Shown here piece by piece: positions 30,746 through 39,669 of a stretch of 64,000 bases of DNA. Position numbers and translations under genes: made by a program. Each line of letters begins with the position of its first letter. The stretch's first letter is position 1. The DNA is from a virus, in the IMG/VR virus record IMGVR_UViG_3300036770_003386, positions 1 to 64,000 of that record, one strand, 5' to 3'. The notes beneath the pieces were generated by a model. It saw only the letters and a list, made by a program, of their open reading frames with translations, searched no databases and was not told where the DNA came from.

Positions 30746-31331
30746 ATTTATTGCCCCATCTTTTGAGTGCTGCTTGCCTCATTTTTTCCTTTGCTTCAGG
30801 AGAATGAGATTTACCTTTCATGGGATTATTTTCACTCATTTTTAAACTCATATTTTTTTTAAACTCTTCATTATGATTTTTTCCATACATTCCATTTTTT
30901 TCTCCAGAATTTTTTCTCCTTGGATCATTTTTCATTTTCTCAATGGTTTCGGGTGAATGTTTTTTACCCAGCATAGGCGGTGTTTTTTGTTTTAGTTTTT
31001 CTATTGTTTCTGGAGAATGTTTCCAACCAGAATTTATAGTCATCCCCCCACCACCAGGAGAAACATTTAATAAGTTAGAATTTTCACAAATATATTTTAT
31101 TTCCAAATTTTCAATATAAGAAGCATCTTCACTTTGTTCCAAAATAGATAATTCAAAATTTTCAACTCCATATTTTCTAATAGAGTTATAAAATTTGGGA
31201 CAATCATTTTTCTTCTTTTCGGTTTTATAAGCATATTGATGTTTTTTCCAACGTTCTTCTGGTTTAAGAGAAGTTATGCCAATATATTTTTGTCCCGTAA
31301 TTTTATTTTCAATACAATATAAACTATACAC
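30744..31331 (-). CDS. GIY-YIG homing endonuclease with NUMOD3 repeats
   Basis: 195 residues, GTG start at 31331; no in-frame ATG lies upstream before a stop. The catalytic domain is at the N-terminus: MYSLYCIENKITGQKYIGIT, then LKPEERWKKHQYAY and FELSILEQ. NUMOD3-type DNA-binding repeats follow (GWKHSPETIEKL, GKKHSPETIEKM, GKSHSPEAKEKM). It is a free-standing mobile endonuclease between gp46 and the accessory zone. A TATAAATA promoter lies 28 bases upstream, so late expression is likely. It ends in the same motif-hairpin unit as nearby structural genes. Confidence 0.9.
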   Translation of the reverse strand: MYSLYCIENKITGQKYIGITSLKPEERWKKHQYAYKTEKKKNDCPKFYNSIRKYGVENFELSILEQSEDASYIENLEIKYICENSNLLNVSPGGGGMTINSGWKHSPETIEKLKQKTPPMLGKKHSPETIEKMKNDPRRKNSGEKNGMYGKNHNEEFKKNMSLKMSENNPMKGKSHSPEAKEKMRQAALKRWGNK

Positions 31332-31358
31332 TGAACTAAATGAGAACTGAACTATGAT

Positions 31359-31366
31359 TATTTATA
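31359..31366 (-). promoter_or_regulatory. T4-type late promoter TATAAATA
   Basis: Exact octamer on the minus strand, 28 bases before the GTG start of the GIY-YIG endonuclease. Confidence 0.7.
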
Positions 31367-31371
31367 AAATA

Positions 31372-33087
31372 TTACATTTCAGTCTTATAAGAAAAACCAG
31401 ATTTTTTTTCAAACTTTAGTGTACGGTCAAATTTTTCTTGAAGATCTGATTTATGTGAAATTACAAATACATTAGTGTCTTTAACAACATACCTAATAAT
31501 TTTTAAGAACTCATCGGCACCAAATCCATCAAGAGATCCATCAAAAACTTCATCAAATATAAGGATATTGCAATTTACAGAATTTTTTAGTTTTGCTATT
31601 TCACGCCAAGCAAAAATCAAAGCAAGATCTATACGTGCTTTTTCACCCTCACTGAAAGAACTATAAGAAAAGTCTTCGTGAATAGGTGATTTCACAGTTT
31701 CTGTAAATTCTTCATTCAAATGAAAATTAATATAAAAATCCATCATTTGAAGATAACGGTTCACCTGCTGATTTATGAACGGAAGATACTTCTTAATGAT
31801 CTTCGTTTTTACACCATCATCCTTAAGTAAGGAATAGGCAAAATCGTAATGTACGATTTGTTGTTTTTTATCTGAGAGATCTTCGATTGTCTTTTGGAGA
31901 TTTTCCTTAAATTCTTCTAATTTCTCGTGTTCAGTATTTCGGTTTGCAAGATTCTTGGCAATTGTTTGAATTTCATGTTCAAGATCTCGGATTTGTCTCT
32001 GGTTGAGGGAAATCCTAGTATTATTTTGAGAAATGCCATGCGTTAGTTTCGTAATCTCCTTGGATAGAGCAATGAATTGACGCTCTCTCTCCTGTTCGAA
32101 CTTGATAGTGTTTTCGAGTTCTTCGTAACCTTCCTTAAGTTCCTTTGCCTTATTTTGAGCGTCTGTAATTCTATTTAACCGAAACTCTTCCTCGATTGTT
32201 TGTGTGCAAGTAGGGCATACCGTATTCCCTGTAAAAAACTTATGCTCTTTGGTAATCACAGATACCTTCTGTGATATTTTACCCTTAAGATTGTTTAGTT
32301 TTACTAACTTATCACCAGCACCAACAACTTCTTCCTGTTCTTTCGTATAAGCAAAAATCTGCTCTTCGGTACGAGCATTTTCAGTCATATAAACACCAAC
32401 TTCAACATCTAACTTGGTAATCTTTTCCTTATTGGCATTTATATTGGCATTTCCTCTATTCTCAAGTTCTTCAATGAAACTTTCTTGCATACTAATTTTA
32501 TCTTTGAGATTATCTTTTTTTAAATTTAAAGATTTAATCTCTTCCTTTTGTTCTTTAATCTTTTCCTTCACAATACTGCCCATCGCAGAAAAAACGCGAA
32601 TATCCAAAAGGTCTTCAATTACTTCACGACGATTCGAAGAAGTAAGTTGCATAAATGGTACAAAATTACTGCTACCCAATATCACAATTTGAGTAAAAGA
32701 TTTATAATTTACTTTAAGAATATTTTCTTCTAAGATTTTTTGATTGGCACGATCATCTGACTCTTTATGAAGAAGAACTCCATTCACTTCAATGTCAAAA
32801 ATATTTGGTTTAATTCCACGACGAACCAAATATTTTTTATTATTGACTGAGAATTCAATTTCAACTATACAATCTTTTTCATTTACACTATTTACAAGTT
32901 GTGGTTTTGTGATTCCCCTAAAACTTTTATTGAAAAGAACAAATGTAAGAGCATCCAACATAGTGGACTTTCCTGCTCCATTTGTACCAATTATAAGATT
33001 TGTATTACTTTTTTGAAAGTCAATTTCAGTAAATTGATTACCAGATGAGAGAAAATTTTTATATTTGATCTTATGAAATAACAACAT
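31372..33087 (-). CDS. gp46: Recombination nuclease subunit, T4 gp46 (Rad50/SbcC type)
   Basis: 571 residues. Walker A GTNGAGKST (34-42), a central coiled coil split by a CPTC zinc hook at about residue 290, an ABC signature FSEGEKARIDLAL, and Walker B LIFDEVFDGSLD. With gp47 it resects DNA ends for recombination-dependent replication and host DNA breakdown. The start overlaps the DUF3110 gene by 17 bases. Confidence 0.95.
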   Translation of the reverse strand: MLLFHKIKYKNFLSSGNQFTEIDFQKSNTNLIIGTNGAGKSTMLDALTFVLFNKSFRGITKPQLVNSVNEKDCIVEIEFSVNNKKYLVRRGIKPNIFDIEVNGVLLHKESDDRANQKILEENILKVNYKSFTQIVILGSSNFVPFMQLTSSNRREVIEDLLDIRVFSAMGSIVKEKIKEQKEEIKSLNLKKDNLKDKISMQESFIEELENRGNANINANKEKITKLDVEVGVYMTENARTEEQIFAYTKEQEEVVGAGDKLVKLNNLKGKISQKVSVITKEHKFFTGNTVCPTCTQTIEEEFRLNRITDAQNKAKELKEGYEELENTIKFEQERERQFIALSKEITKLTHGISQNNTRISLNQRQIRDLEHEIQTIAKNLANRNTEHEKLEEFKENLQKTIEDLSDKKQQIVHYDFAYSLLKDDGVKTKIIKKYLPFINQQVNRYLQMMDFYINFHLNEEFTETVKSPIHEDFSYSSFSEGEKARIDLALIFAWREIAKLKNSVNCNILIFDEVFDGSLDGFGADEFLKIIRYVVKDTNVFVISHKSDLQEKFDRTLKFEKKSGFSYKTEM

Positions 33088-33340
33088 TTTTAGGAGGAAT
33101 TACAATATCATTGGGAGTAATTATAGAATACTTGTAATTATACATTTTACAAGTTTTGATGGCAAGTTCAGCATCAACTTCAACAACATCCATTTCAGCA
33201 TCTTCTTGATCTTCTAACATTAAAGCATATCGAGTAGCATCATCTTCTTCTTCAAAAAGAAATAAAACCTTATGTCCATATTGATCTTGGACAGCATATG
33301 CTCCATCATCTTTTCTATCTTTAAGAGTTAGAAGAAACAT
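33071..33340 (-). CDS. DUF3110-like protein between gp46 and gp47
   Basis: 89 residues. VLFLFEEEDDATRYALMLED matches the core of DUF3110, a small family known from cyanobacteria. Its place between gp46 and gp47 is kept in cyanomyoviruses to my memory. The function is unknown; a host origin is likely and supports a cyanobacterial host. Confidence 0.8.
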   Translation of the reverse strand: MFLLTLKDRKDDGAYAVQDQYGHKVLFLFEEEDDATRYALMLEDQEDAEMDVVEVDAELAIKTCKMYNYKYSIITPNDIVIPPKNVVIS

Positions 33341-33341
33341 T

Positions 33342-34376
33342 TTACTCTACTTGCGATGCTTGCTGATAAAGATCTTGAATGATCGTTTTAATAACATTTT
33401 TATCAAAATTAAATTCAGAATCATCTATATAGCGATTTAATACAGAAAGAGTATTTTCATCTTCGTCCACTTGAAAATCTCCACTTTCCTGAATTTCAAA
33501 GTTTTCAATAATTTTTAGTTCTTGGACACCAACATTATAAAGTTTATCTATAAATTTTTCAAAATCTTTTGGTTTAGATTTTTTACGAACAATCACTTTG
33601 ACAATTTTGTTTTGATACTCTGTTGTATCAAATAATTGATGTGGAGTATCTTCATAATAAATGTTATAGAATAATTTATAAGGATTGTTGATTGGAGTAT
33701 GTTCTAATGTTTCCGTATCAAAAATATGGAAACCACGAGTATCATTCACATCAGTCCAATACATTTCATATGGATTTCCTAAGTAAAAGATTGTCCCGTT
33801 AGTCGATCGAGTGTGATAGTGTCCCGAGTAGACCCTATCGAACTTCTCAAATAATTCGCTCTCCAAACCATGTTCCATGATGAGTTGTCGATTAACTCTA
33901 AATCCTTGGCATTCAAGGTGCCCCATCGCACACTTGCAAGTTGTCTTTTCAATAAGTTTAAAAGTAAGTTCTTCATTTTCTTGATTAATCCAGGGTAAAA
34001 ATAAAATATTCAATCCACCGATATTTACTTCAGTTGGTTTACTATAAGTTTTAATATTTGAATAAGTTTGAAGAAGAAGTTCTGGAGAGTTTACGTTATT
34101 AGTATTCTTATAATAAGTATCATGATTACCAATAATCATATAGACTTTATACTTTTTAAGAGGATCAAATACAACTCTTTTTGCCCATTCAAGACTTTGA
34201 TAGTCAATCGATTTCCGACTATCAAATGCATCTCCCATATGAATCACTGCCTCTACATTATTTTCTTCTAATGCAGGGAAAAACACATTATTGTAAAATA
34301 ATTCAAAATAATCGTGAATATATTTTGAACCTTTACGAGCACCGTAGTGAGTATCAGTGATAATTGCTACCTTCAT
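33342..34376 (-). CDS. gp47: Recombination nuclease subunit, T4 gp47 (Mre11/SbcD type)
   Basis: 344 residues. Metallophosphatase motifs: ITDTHYGAR, HMGDAFDSR, IIGNHDTYY, AMGHLECQG and YSGHYHTRS. It forms the nuclease with gp46. The ATG overlaps the gp55 stop by 4 bases, so late sigma and recombination genes share a transcript. Confidence 0.96.
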   Translation of the reverse strand: MKVAIITDTHYGARKGSKYIHDYFELFYNNVFFPALEENNVEAVIHMGDAFDSRKSIDYQSLEWAKRVVFDPLKKYKVYMIIGNHDTYYKNTNNVNSPELLLQTYSNIKTYSKPTEVNIGGLNILFLPWINQENEELTFKLIEKTTCKCAMGHLECQGFRVNRQLIMEHGLESELFEKFDRVYSGHYHTRSTNGTIFYLGNPYEMYWTDVNDTRGFHIFDTETLEHTPINNPYKLFYNIYYEDTPHQLFDTTEYQNKIVKVIVRKKSKPKDFEKFIDKLYNVGVQELKIIENFEIQESGDFQVDEDENTLSVLNRYIDDSEFNFDKNVIKTIIQDLYQQASQVE

Positions 34377-34894
34377 TTATTGCGATATTGAATGGCATCC
34401 TTGATACTATTATACTCCGAACTGTGCCCAGAAAGCAAGCTGTCATCAATCATCATAACCTCATCAAAACCAGTCTTTTCAATAATCTTTGTTTTTATTT
34501 CTAACTGGCGTTTTTCCTTTCCTATTCTTCTCAAAAATGCGTAGTGAATAATTTGAGTAAAATATGAAAATGGATTGGTTGACTTTTCTGGATCAAAGTT
34601 GTGAATGTATTGAACACAATTTTCTATTCCATCAGAGATCATATCCTCACGAAACATATAATTTACAAAGTTTGGTTTATATGAAAGATGAGTAGCAATC
34701 TTCAAAAAACATTCTCCAATATAATTTGGAATTGGTGGTTTACCTTCCCAATGCTTTCCTCTATCTTCTCTAGTGGGAGATCTATTATTTTTTTTAATAA
34801 AAGATTCTTCTACTTTTTTCCTATAAACAACTAAAGATTCTAACAATTCTTTGTTATTGACATAATGTTCAGACTTGGTTTTACCTCTAGACAT
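34373..34894 (-). CDS. gp55: Late-transcription sigma factor, T4 gp55
   Basis: 173 residues, matching the family length. MISDGIENCVQYIHNFDPEK and NPFSYFTQIIHYAFLRRIGK match the sigma region 2-like core of gp55. It redirects host RNA polymerase to TATAAATA sites, at least eight of which occur before genes in this window, with clamp gp45 as co-activator. It is preceded by a good sigma-70 promoter, consistent with its need before late expression. Confidence 0.93.
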   Translation of the reverse strand: MSRGKTKSEHYVNNKELLESLVVYRKKVEESFIKKNNRSPTREDRGKHWEGKPPIPNYIGECFLKIATHLSYKPNFVNYMFREDMISDGIENCVQYIHNFDPEKSTNPFSYFTQIIHYAFLRRIGKEKRQLEIKTKIIEKTGFDEVMMIDDSLLSGHSSEYNSIKDAIQYRNK

Positions 34895-34932
34895 AAAAAT
34901 AATTTATATTAAGTTTAAAAATTGTTATGTCC

Positions 34933-34962
34933 ATTATAGCACATAATTAAAAGGCTTGACAA
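34933..34962 (-). promoter_or_regulatory. Sigma-70 promoter of the gp55-gp47-gp46 operon
   Basis: -35 TTGTCA (34957-34962), 18-base spacer ending in TGC, -10 TATAAT (34933-34938) on the minus strand, which also gives an extended -10. It lies about 40 bases before gp55 in the longest non-coding gap of the window. Confidence 0.8.
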
Positions 34963-35011
34963 ACAGTATAAAACTTAGTAGACTACCTTTGTCTCGGTTG
35001 AAGATGAGAGT

Positions 35012-35422
35012 TTAGTTTTCTTTAATACCATTAAAGATTCTTTCGAGTTTCTTACGAGCATCTTCAACGGAAGATAAGTATCCCATTTTAGGAGATGGTT
35101 TAACACAACCACTAGGTTCATACAATTCAATCGAATTATCATCTTCATTAATATAATTGTTATAAAGACCAATCATTCTTTTATCTTTAGTTTCAGTCAT
35201 AGTAATAATCTTATCAAGTTTTACAATAAAGAAATCATCATCTGACATTTCCATCCAAGGTTTTACTTTAATGTATGATCCTTGAGAACTTGTAACCATT
35301 TTCATTATGATAGGATCTTGAAGAATTATAATAGGATCCCCATCATTATCATCAGTCATTACAAGGGACATGATTTCTTCCCCTGATACTAATTTTATAA
35401 TTGCGTAGAATTCTTCTCCCAT
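35012..35422 (-). CDS. PW-motif paralog between uvsW and gp55
   Basis: 136 residues: YAIIKLVSGEEIMSLVM, DPIIILQDPIIMKMV, IKVKPWMEMSDDDFFIVKLD, then IITMTETKDKRMIGLYNN. It has the same layout as the two small proteins upstream of gp43 (17629, 17861) but with a longer tail. It starts in the uvsW stop (TAATG). Its function is unknown; the repeated use of this fold near replication genes suggests a nucleic-acid or protein-binding adapter. Confidence 0.7.
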   Translation of the reverse strand: MGEEFYAIIKLVSGEEIMSLVMTDDNDGDPIIILQDPIIMKMVTSSQGSYIKVKPWMEMSDDDFFIVKLDKIITMTETKDKRMIGLYNNYINEDDNSIELYEPSGCVKPSPKMGYLSSVEDARKKLERIFNGIKEN

Positions 35423-36885
35423 TAGTTTTTAAGTGGTATATTTACAATATCATAATTAAAGTTTTCTTCATTATAGACTTTGATTCTTTCAATTAAGTGA
35501 TTAAGTGTATAATTCTTTCTTGACTTATAACTGATATCATCGGCAATGTCATATAGAGTTGCTTTTGTTTTATTATTTCCTTTTCTTAAGACTCTTCCGA
35601 TTGATTGGAGGTTTCTGATTCTTGATTTACTAGGGGAAGCAAAGATAACATTATGTAAATTTCGGATGTTAACACCAGTAGAAAAAGTACCGTAAGAAGC
35701 AACGATGATTGCATTGTTTTCTTTTTCAGTGATTTCTCTTACCTTCTCACGATTTTCAGTATCAACGCCACCATGCACAAAGAATACATGGCGGTCATCA
35801 GTAATACTCTTATTTATTAATTCATATAAGGGTTGTCCGTGACCTTCAACACGAGCAAAGAGAATCAAAGTGTTTCCCTTTAAATCAAGAGCAAGATTCT
35901 TGATAAACTTATTTCTTTTTTCGTGATTGATAATATACTGGACTTCATCTTCAAAAGTCTCAAAACGATTTGGTGGGTGTTTCAATAAAAGAATGTTAAT
36001 GTCTAATGTAGCAACATGACCTTTCTTCATTAACTCATCAGTTTTAATAATCTTGTAAGAAGGACCGAATAAACCCTCTAAAACCCACTTATGAGTTTGA
36101 CTTCCATCAAGTGTTCCTGTGAATCCAAAACGATATTTACAATCAGAAAGTTTTGTCATTATAGATACTAATGACTTTGATTTAAACTGGTGTGCTTCAT
36201 CTCCTACGACCACATTAAATCTTGAAAAGTATTGGCGGGGGAGTTTGTAGATGGACTGCCAGGTAGTGATAATTACCTGAGAATCCGTTTCTCTTTCTTT
36301 CCCAGCATAAATCTTGTGGCAATATGACCCCACATCAAACCCATAATCTTCAAAATCTTTATACATCTGCTCTACAAGGGATGTCGTTGGGACAACTACG
36401 AGAATATTTTGTCCTTTCTCAACGTAATATCTCACAATCGAGTATATCATCAAAGACTTTCCAGAAGCAGTTGGAGATATCAACAACTTTCTATTATGTC
36501 TTAATGCGTCGTATACTCCCTCAACTTGGTAATCGCGGGGAGCGTACTTACAGATAGAATTCATATAATCTTTTACACCTTCCTTTGAGATGTGCTCATT
36601 GACCTCAAAAGGAAGACCGTAATACTTATTGTTTAGAAACTCATAAGTGTATTCGTGTTGCTCACAAAATCTTATGAGTTTATCTAATAGACCAACGTAT
36701 ATTTCTTGCGTATTAATATTGAACAGGTGAATGTAACCATCCCACCACTTATTCTTGTAGGCAGGTGCGAATTTAGCATTTGGAACTTCAAATTGAAATG
36801 CGTCTCTTAACTCATAGTAGACGTGTGGCTCTGCTTCAACTTGAAGAAATACCTCATTCTTCTTTGAAATAATCAAATGTGACAT
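35422..36885 (-). CDS. uvsW: Helicase UvsW
   Basis: 487 residues, SF2 helicase. Walker A is SPTASGKS (137-144) and DEAH is at 229-232. FGFTGTLDG and QSIGRVLRKGNN mark motifs III and VI. The N-terminal 1-110 region is a small UvsW-type DNA-binding domain. It unwinds R-loops and branched DNA and helps switch from origin to recombination-dependent replication. Confidence 0.95.
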   Translation of the reverse strand: MSHLIISKKNEVFLQVEAEPHVYYELRDAFQFEVPNAKFAPAYKNKWWDGYIHLFNINTQEIYVGLLDKLIRFCEQHEYTYEFLNNKYYGLPFEVNEHISKEGVKDYMNSICKYAPRDYQVEGVYDALRHNRKLLISPTASGKSLMIYSIVRYYVEKGQNILVVVPTTSLVEQMYKDFEDYGFDVGSYCHKIYAGKERETDSQVIITTWQSIYKLPRQYFSRFNVVVGDEAHQFKSKSLVSIMTKLSDCKYRFGFTGTLDGSQTHKWVLEGLFGPSYKIIKTDELMKKGHVATLDINILLLKHPPNRFETFEDEVQYIINHEKRNKFIKNLALDLKGNTLILFARVEGHGQPLYELINKSITDDRHVFFVHGGVDTENREKVREITEKENNAIIVASYGTFSTGVNIRNLHNVIFASPSKSRIRNLQSIGRVLRKGNNKTKATLYDIADDISYKSRKNYTLNHLIERIKVYNEENFNYDIVNIPLKN

Positions 36886-36918
36886 TCATAACATATCAGT
36901 TATGATTATTTATTTCTG

Positions 36919-37350
36919 TTAATTAAACCCTGCTTGGAAACGGTGCCATTCCAGTGCGTTTTTTATTTGAAACGTCCTATTTGATATACACTTAATAATC
37001 TCTTCAAGAAACTTCAGCATAATGTCATAATATCTAATTTTAAGATCAACTTTATTCAGTTTCTCATCGGCATCCATATGCCTCTGTAAGGCATCCTTTT
37101 CTCTAACTTTATACGGAAATGGTTCTTCGACGTAAACCTCTGCTGGTGCCTTTCCAGTGTAATAATTGTAGCGTTCTAGTTTAACTCTATTGTAAGTTTC
37201 TCTTGCTTTTTCTCTAAGTAGAGTAATTGTATTGTATATGGTATAATATTTGGAGTGAAGTTGCGGAATCTTTAAAGATTCATCATGTAAATTATCAGGA
37301 TCTATGACAGAATCTCTCTCCCACATTTCCTGAATTTGTTCAAGATTCAT
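36919..37350 (-). CDS. uvsY: Recombination mediator UvsY
   Basis: 143 residues, similar in length and pattern to T4 UvsY: MNLEQIQEMWERDSVIDPDN at the start, RYNYYTGKAPAEVY in the middle, KVDLKIRYYDIMLKFLEEII and IKNALEWHRFQAGFN at the end. It loads UvsX on ssDNA covered by gp32. Its start overlaps the stop of the tube-fold gene by 4 bases (ATGA). Confidence 0.9.
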   Translation of the reverse strand: MNLEQIQEMWERDSVIDPDNLHDESLKIPQLHSKYYTIYNTITLLREKARETYNRVKLERYNYYTGKAPAEVYVEEPFPYKVREKDALQRHMDADEKLNKVDLKIRYYDIMLKFLEEIIKCISNRTFQIKNALEWHRFQAGFN

Positions 37351-37892
37351 AAAGGCCTATTTTGCATATTTAAGATATTATAGACAGTATACTTGAAAGA
37401 TACCTCTGCTGTAAAGTATTGTATATCAGTTGCTGTTGCATTAAAATCTAAAGAAGTTAATGAAACTGGAAATAAGTCTTTGAACTTTACCTGTGCTTTT
37501 GGATTATAATTGCTATTCAATATAATTAATGTACCATCACTAAAAAAGTTTAAAGGATCTCTTATACCATCTTCATTTAATTGATTCGCGTACTGTTCGG
37601 TAGTTTCTGGAAATCCAAGAGAAGTTAACCATTTATGTATCGTTGTATAGTTAACTAATTCTTCGTCAACTAAAAATCTTAAAGTTAAATCGGAATAAGT
37701 AAGTTGATCACCGGGAACATCAATTTGCTTTAAGTATGACGATTGTATTTGTGTCTCTAAAGATATTTCTGGAATCTTTGCTGAATTGCAGAAAAATGAA
37801 ACTTTTGGATATTTTGCTAAAGAAAACTCAAATCCTACTGGAGATAAAAAGTTTCTATTTTGTAATTGTTTATTAAAAGGAGAAGTTGCCAT
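37347..37892 (-). CDS. Tail-tube-fold structural protein (gp3 position)
   Basis: 181 residues. NFLSPVGFEFSLAKYPKVSF, DVPGDQLTYSDLTLRFLVDE and EVSFKYTVYNILN follow the pattern of the T4 tail-tube and tube-cap fold (gp19/gp54). In cyanomyoviruses the gene between gp23 and uvsY is often listed as tail completion protein gp3, but direct gp3 similarity is not evident to me. I keep the fold-based call. It overlaps uvsY by 4 bases. Confidence 0.6.
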   Translation of the reverse strand: MATSPFNKQLQNRNFLSPVGFEFSLAKYPKVSFFCNSAKIPEISLETQIQSSYLKQIDVPGDQLTYSDLTLRFLVDEELVNYTTIHKWLTSLGFPETTEQYANQLNEDGIRDPLNFFSDGTLIILNSNYNPKAQVKFKDLFPVSLTSLDFNATATDIQYFTAEVSFKYTVYNILNMQNRPL

Positions 37893-37898
37893 TATTTT

Positions 37899-38135
37899 TT
37901 ATAAAGGGGAAAACATTGTACTTCCAACAAGTCTTTTTACAAATTTATCCGAATAAGATGAATTTGGTTTTGGAGTTTGTTTTTTTGGTTTTGATAAACT
38001 CATAGGAGGTGGACCAGCAGGTCTCATTGCAGATTGTATATTTTTTTGCACTCCCGCATCACTAAGTTTAAATACGCTATTTGGACTTATTGGATCTCCT
38101 ACTGCCTCATTAATAAATTGTTTGAATGTCTTCAT
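37899..38135 (-). CDS. Small protein with capsid-targeting N-terminus
   Basis: 78 residues. It starts MKTFKQFINEAVGDP, very close to the T4 internal-protein leader MKTYQEFIAEA, so cleavage after NE by gp21 is predicted. The rest is Pro/Ser/Lys-rich and basic, with PSYxKFVKRLVG-like tail residues. It probably enters the prohead core and leaves with the DNA. It lies directly downstream of gp23 after a strong terminator. Confidence 0.75.
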   Translation of the reverse strand: MKTFKQFINEAVGDPISPNSVFKLSDAGVQKNIQSAMRPAGPPPMSLSKPKKQTPKPNSSYSDKFVKRLVGSTMFSPL

Positions 38136-38156
38136 TCTTTTTATTTTTATTTAGAT

Positions 38157-38182
38157 AAAAAAAGACCCCCTTTCGGGGGTCT
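38157..38182 (-). terminator. Strong intrinsic terminator after gp23
   Basis: Perfect 8-bp stem AGACCCCC/GGGGGTCT with a GAAA tetraloop and seven T on the minus strand. It lies 20 bases after the gp23 stop. Confidence 0.93.
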
Positions 38183-38202
38183 GATAGATATGTGAATCGA
38201 GA

Positions 38203-39618
38203 TCACATGAGGTTGCTGATTGCAACTCTTCTGTAGTAAGCGTTCTTATTACGGGTAAGAGCACCTTGTCCAACATCTGCACCTTCAGCGAATGGGTTAG
38301 CAACAAGACCATATCTGGTCTTAAAGCCGATCTTAGGCTGGAAGGTGTTCTCACCAACGGCACGAACCATTTGGAGAGGAACATATGGGCAGTAGAAGAG
38401 TCCTGCGTCATAAGGATTAGCACCCTTATAACCAACTACGTAGTACTGACCACCAGAAGCGCCAGGGTTTGAACCACCAGCATAAGGATCGATATAAACA
38501 CGATACTTACCTTGGAGAACACCAGCGAAGGTATTACCAGTCTCATCAACCTGAAGGTTAGCGTTGAGTGCAGGGGTGTAGTCGAGAACGCCTGCCATGG
38601 TGAGTGCAGAAGCAACATCAGCAGAGCAAAGGATCATGTTACCCTTTCCTCTACGAGTTGTGTTTGCAATAGCATTTGCATCACGCTCGATTTGGAAGAT
38701 CAGACCCTTGAACTTCTCAACAGACCAACGACCATTGGAGTCAACGTCGAGGTCAAAAGTACCTGCAGTAGCAACGTTGTGCTGAGCACCAGGTCTAGCA
38801 ACGTTGTAGATGGTACGGATGATTTCGCGGTTGATTTCAGCAAGAATCTCAGTTGAGAGAATATTTGCTAATTCAGCCTCAGCATTCAGACCATGAATTG
38901 CCTTCAGGTCTTGTGCGAGTTCGAGTGAGTACTCAGCTTTCAGTGCGCGTGACTTAGCAGTTACGGTGACTTTCTCGATTGAGAATGCCATCTGGTTGAA
39001 TGCACCAGAACCGTCTCCAAGATCTTCTGCACTGTCAGTACGCATACCCTGACCTACGTTGTAGGTAGTTGCGTCAGTTGGAGGAACAGTACCATCAAGG
39101 ATTCCAGGATTGCTACCTGATTGTGCGGTAGTACCCATACCAACGCTAGCACCAGTGAATCCACTGGTAACGTTGAAGGATCCACTCTGACCAGAGAATG
39201 CAGAATTTGCTTCATTGTAGAACGCTTCAGTTCCACTCTGGTCATTATAGCGGGAACGCATTGCGAAGATGAGTCCAGTAGGACCGTTCATTGGTTGAAC
39301 ACCACACAGGTCATAAGCGACCAGGTTGGGCATTGCGCGACGGATCAGGGAGATCAGAACAGGGTCGAAACCTGCGGTAGGACCAGCACTGAATCCTTGT
39401 GCGCTACCACCAAAACCAGCAGCACCAGTAGTAGAAGCGGTGAAGTTGGTTGGTGATTCGTGAAGAAACTCGCGTGCTTCACGGAGTTCTTTTTCTTGGT
39501 TTTCGAGCAGGATAGCGGTTACAGCTCTACGATGTGAATCTTTGATTTCATCGAGTCCTGAGTAGTCCAGGATAGGTGCCCACTTCTCCTGCAAATATTC
39601 TGCGTTGAACATTTGCAT
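38203..39618 (-). CDS. gp23: Major capsid protein gp23
   Basis: 471 residues. LIRRAMPNLVAYDLCGVQPM, SRYNDQSGTEAFYNEANSAF and KGANPYDAGLFYCPYVPLQM are typical of T4-type gp23. The propeptide is residues 1-54: FLHE-S at 54/55 fits the gp21 cleavage rule ([LI]xE). After the cut comes GAAGFGGSAQGFSAGPTAGF, a motif shared with the small protein at 6167. GAGGT lies nine bases before the ATG. GC content and codon use look more constrained than in neighbouring genes, as expected for a highly expressed gene. Confidence 0.97.
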   Translation of the reverse strand: MQMFNAEYLQEKWAPILDYSGLDEIKDSHRRAVTAILLENQEKELREAREFLHESPTNFTASTTGAAGFGGSAQGFSAGPTAGFDPVLISLIRRAMPNLVAYDLCGVQPMNGPTGLIFAMRSRYNDQSGTEAFYNEANSAFSGQSGSFNVTSGFTGASVGMGTTAQSGSNPGILDGTVPPTDATTYNVGQGMRTDSAEDLGDGSGAFNQMAFSIEKVTVTAKSRALKAEYSLELAQDLKAIHGLNAEAELANILSTEILAEINREIIRTIYNVARPGAQHNVATAGTFDLDVDSNGRWSVEKFKGLIFQIERDANAIANTTRRGKGNMILCSADVASALTMAGVLDYTPALNANLQVDETGNTFAGVLQGKYRVYIDPYAGGSNPGASGGQYYVVGYKGANPYDAGLFYCPYVPLQMVRAVGENTFQPKIGFKTRYGLVANPFAEGADVGQGALTRNKNAYYRRVAISNLM

Positions 39619-39669
39619 TGGATTTTACCTCTTTTAAAAAATTTAGTTTGATTGTTTATGATTTAAAAA

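Noticed and set aside
34956-34975. Plus-strand TTGACA with a nearby TATAAA
   Set aside because: The two boxes are only about 8 bases apart and no gene follows on the plus strand; the minus-strand promoter in the same gap is much better.
37347-37892. Confident assignment as tail completion protein gp3
   Set aside because: The position fits cyanophage gp3, but the visible pattern is that of the tube/tube-cap fold (gp19/gp54); I could not see specific gp3 similarity.
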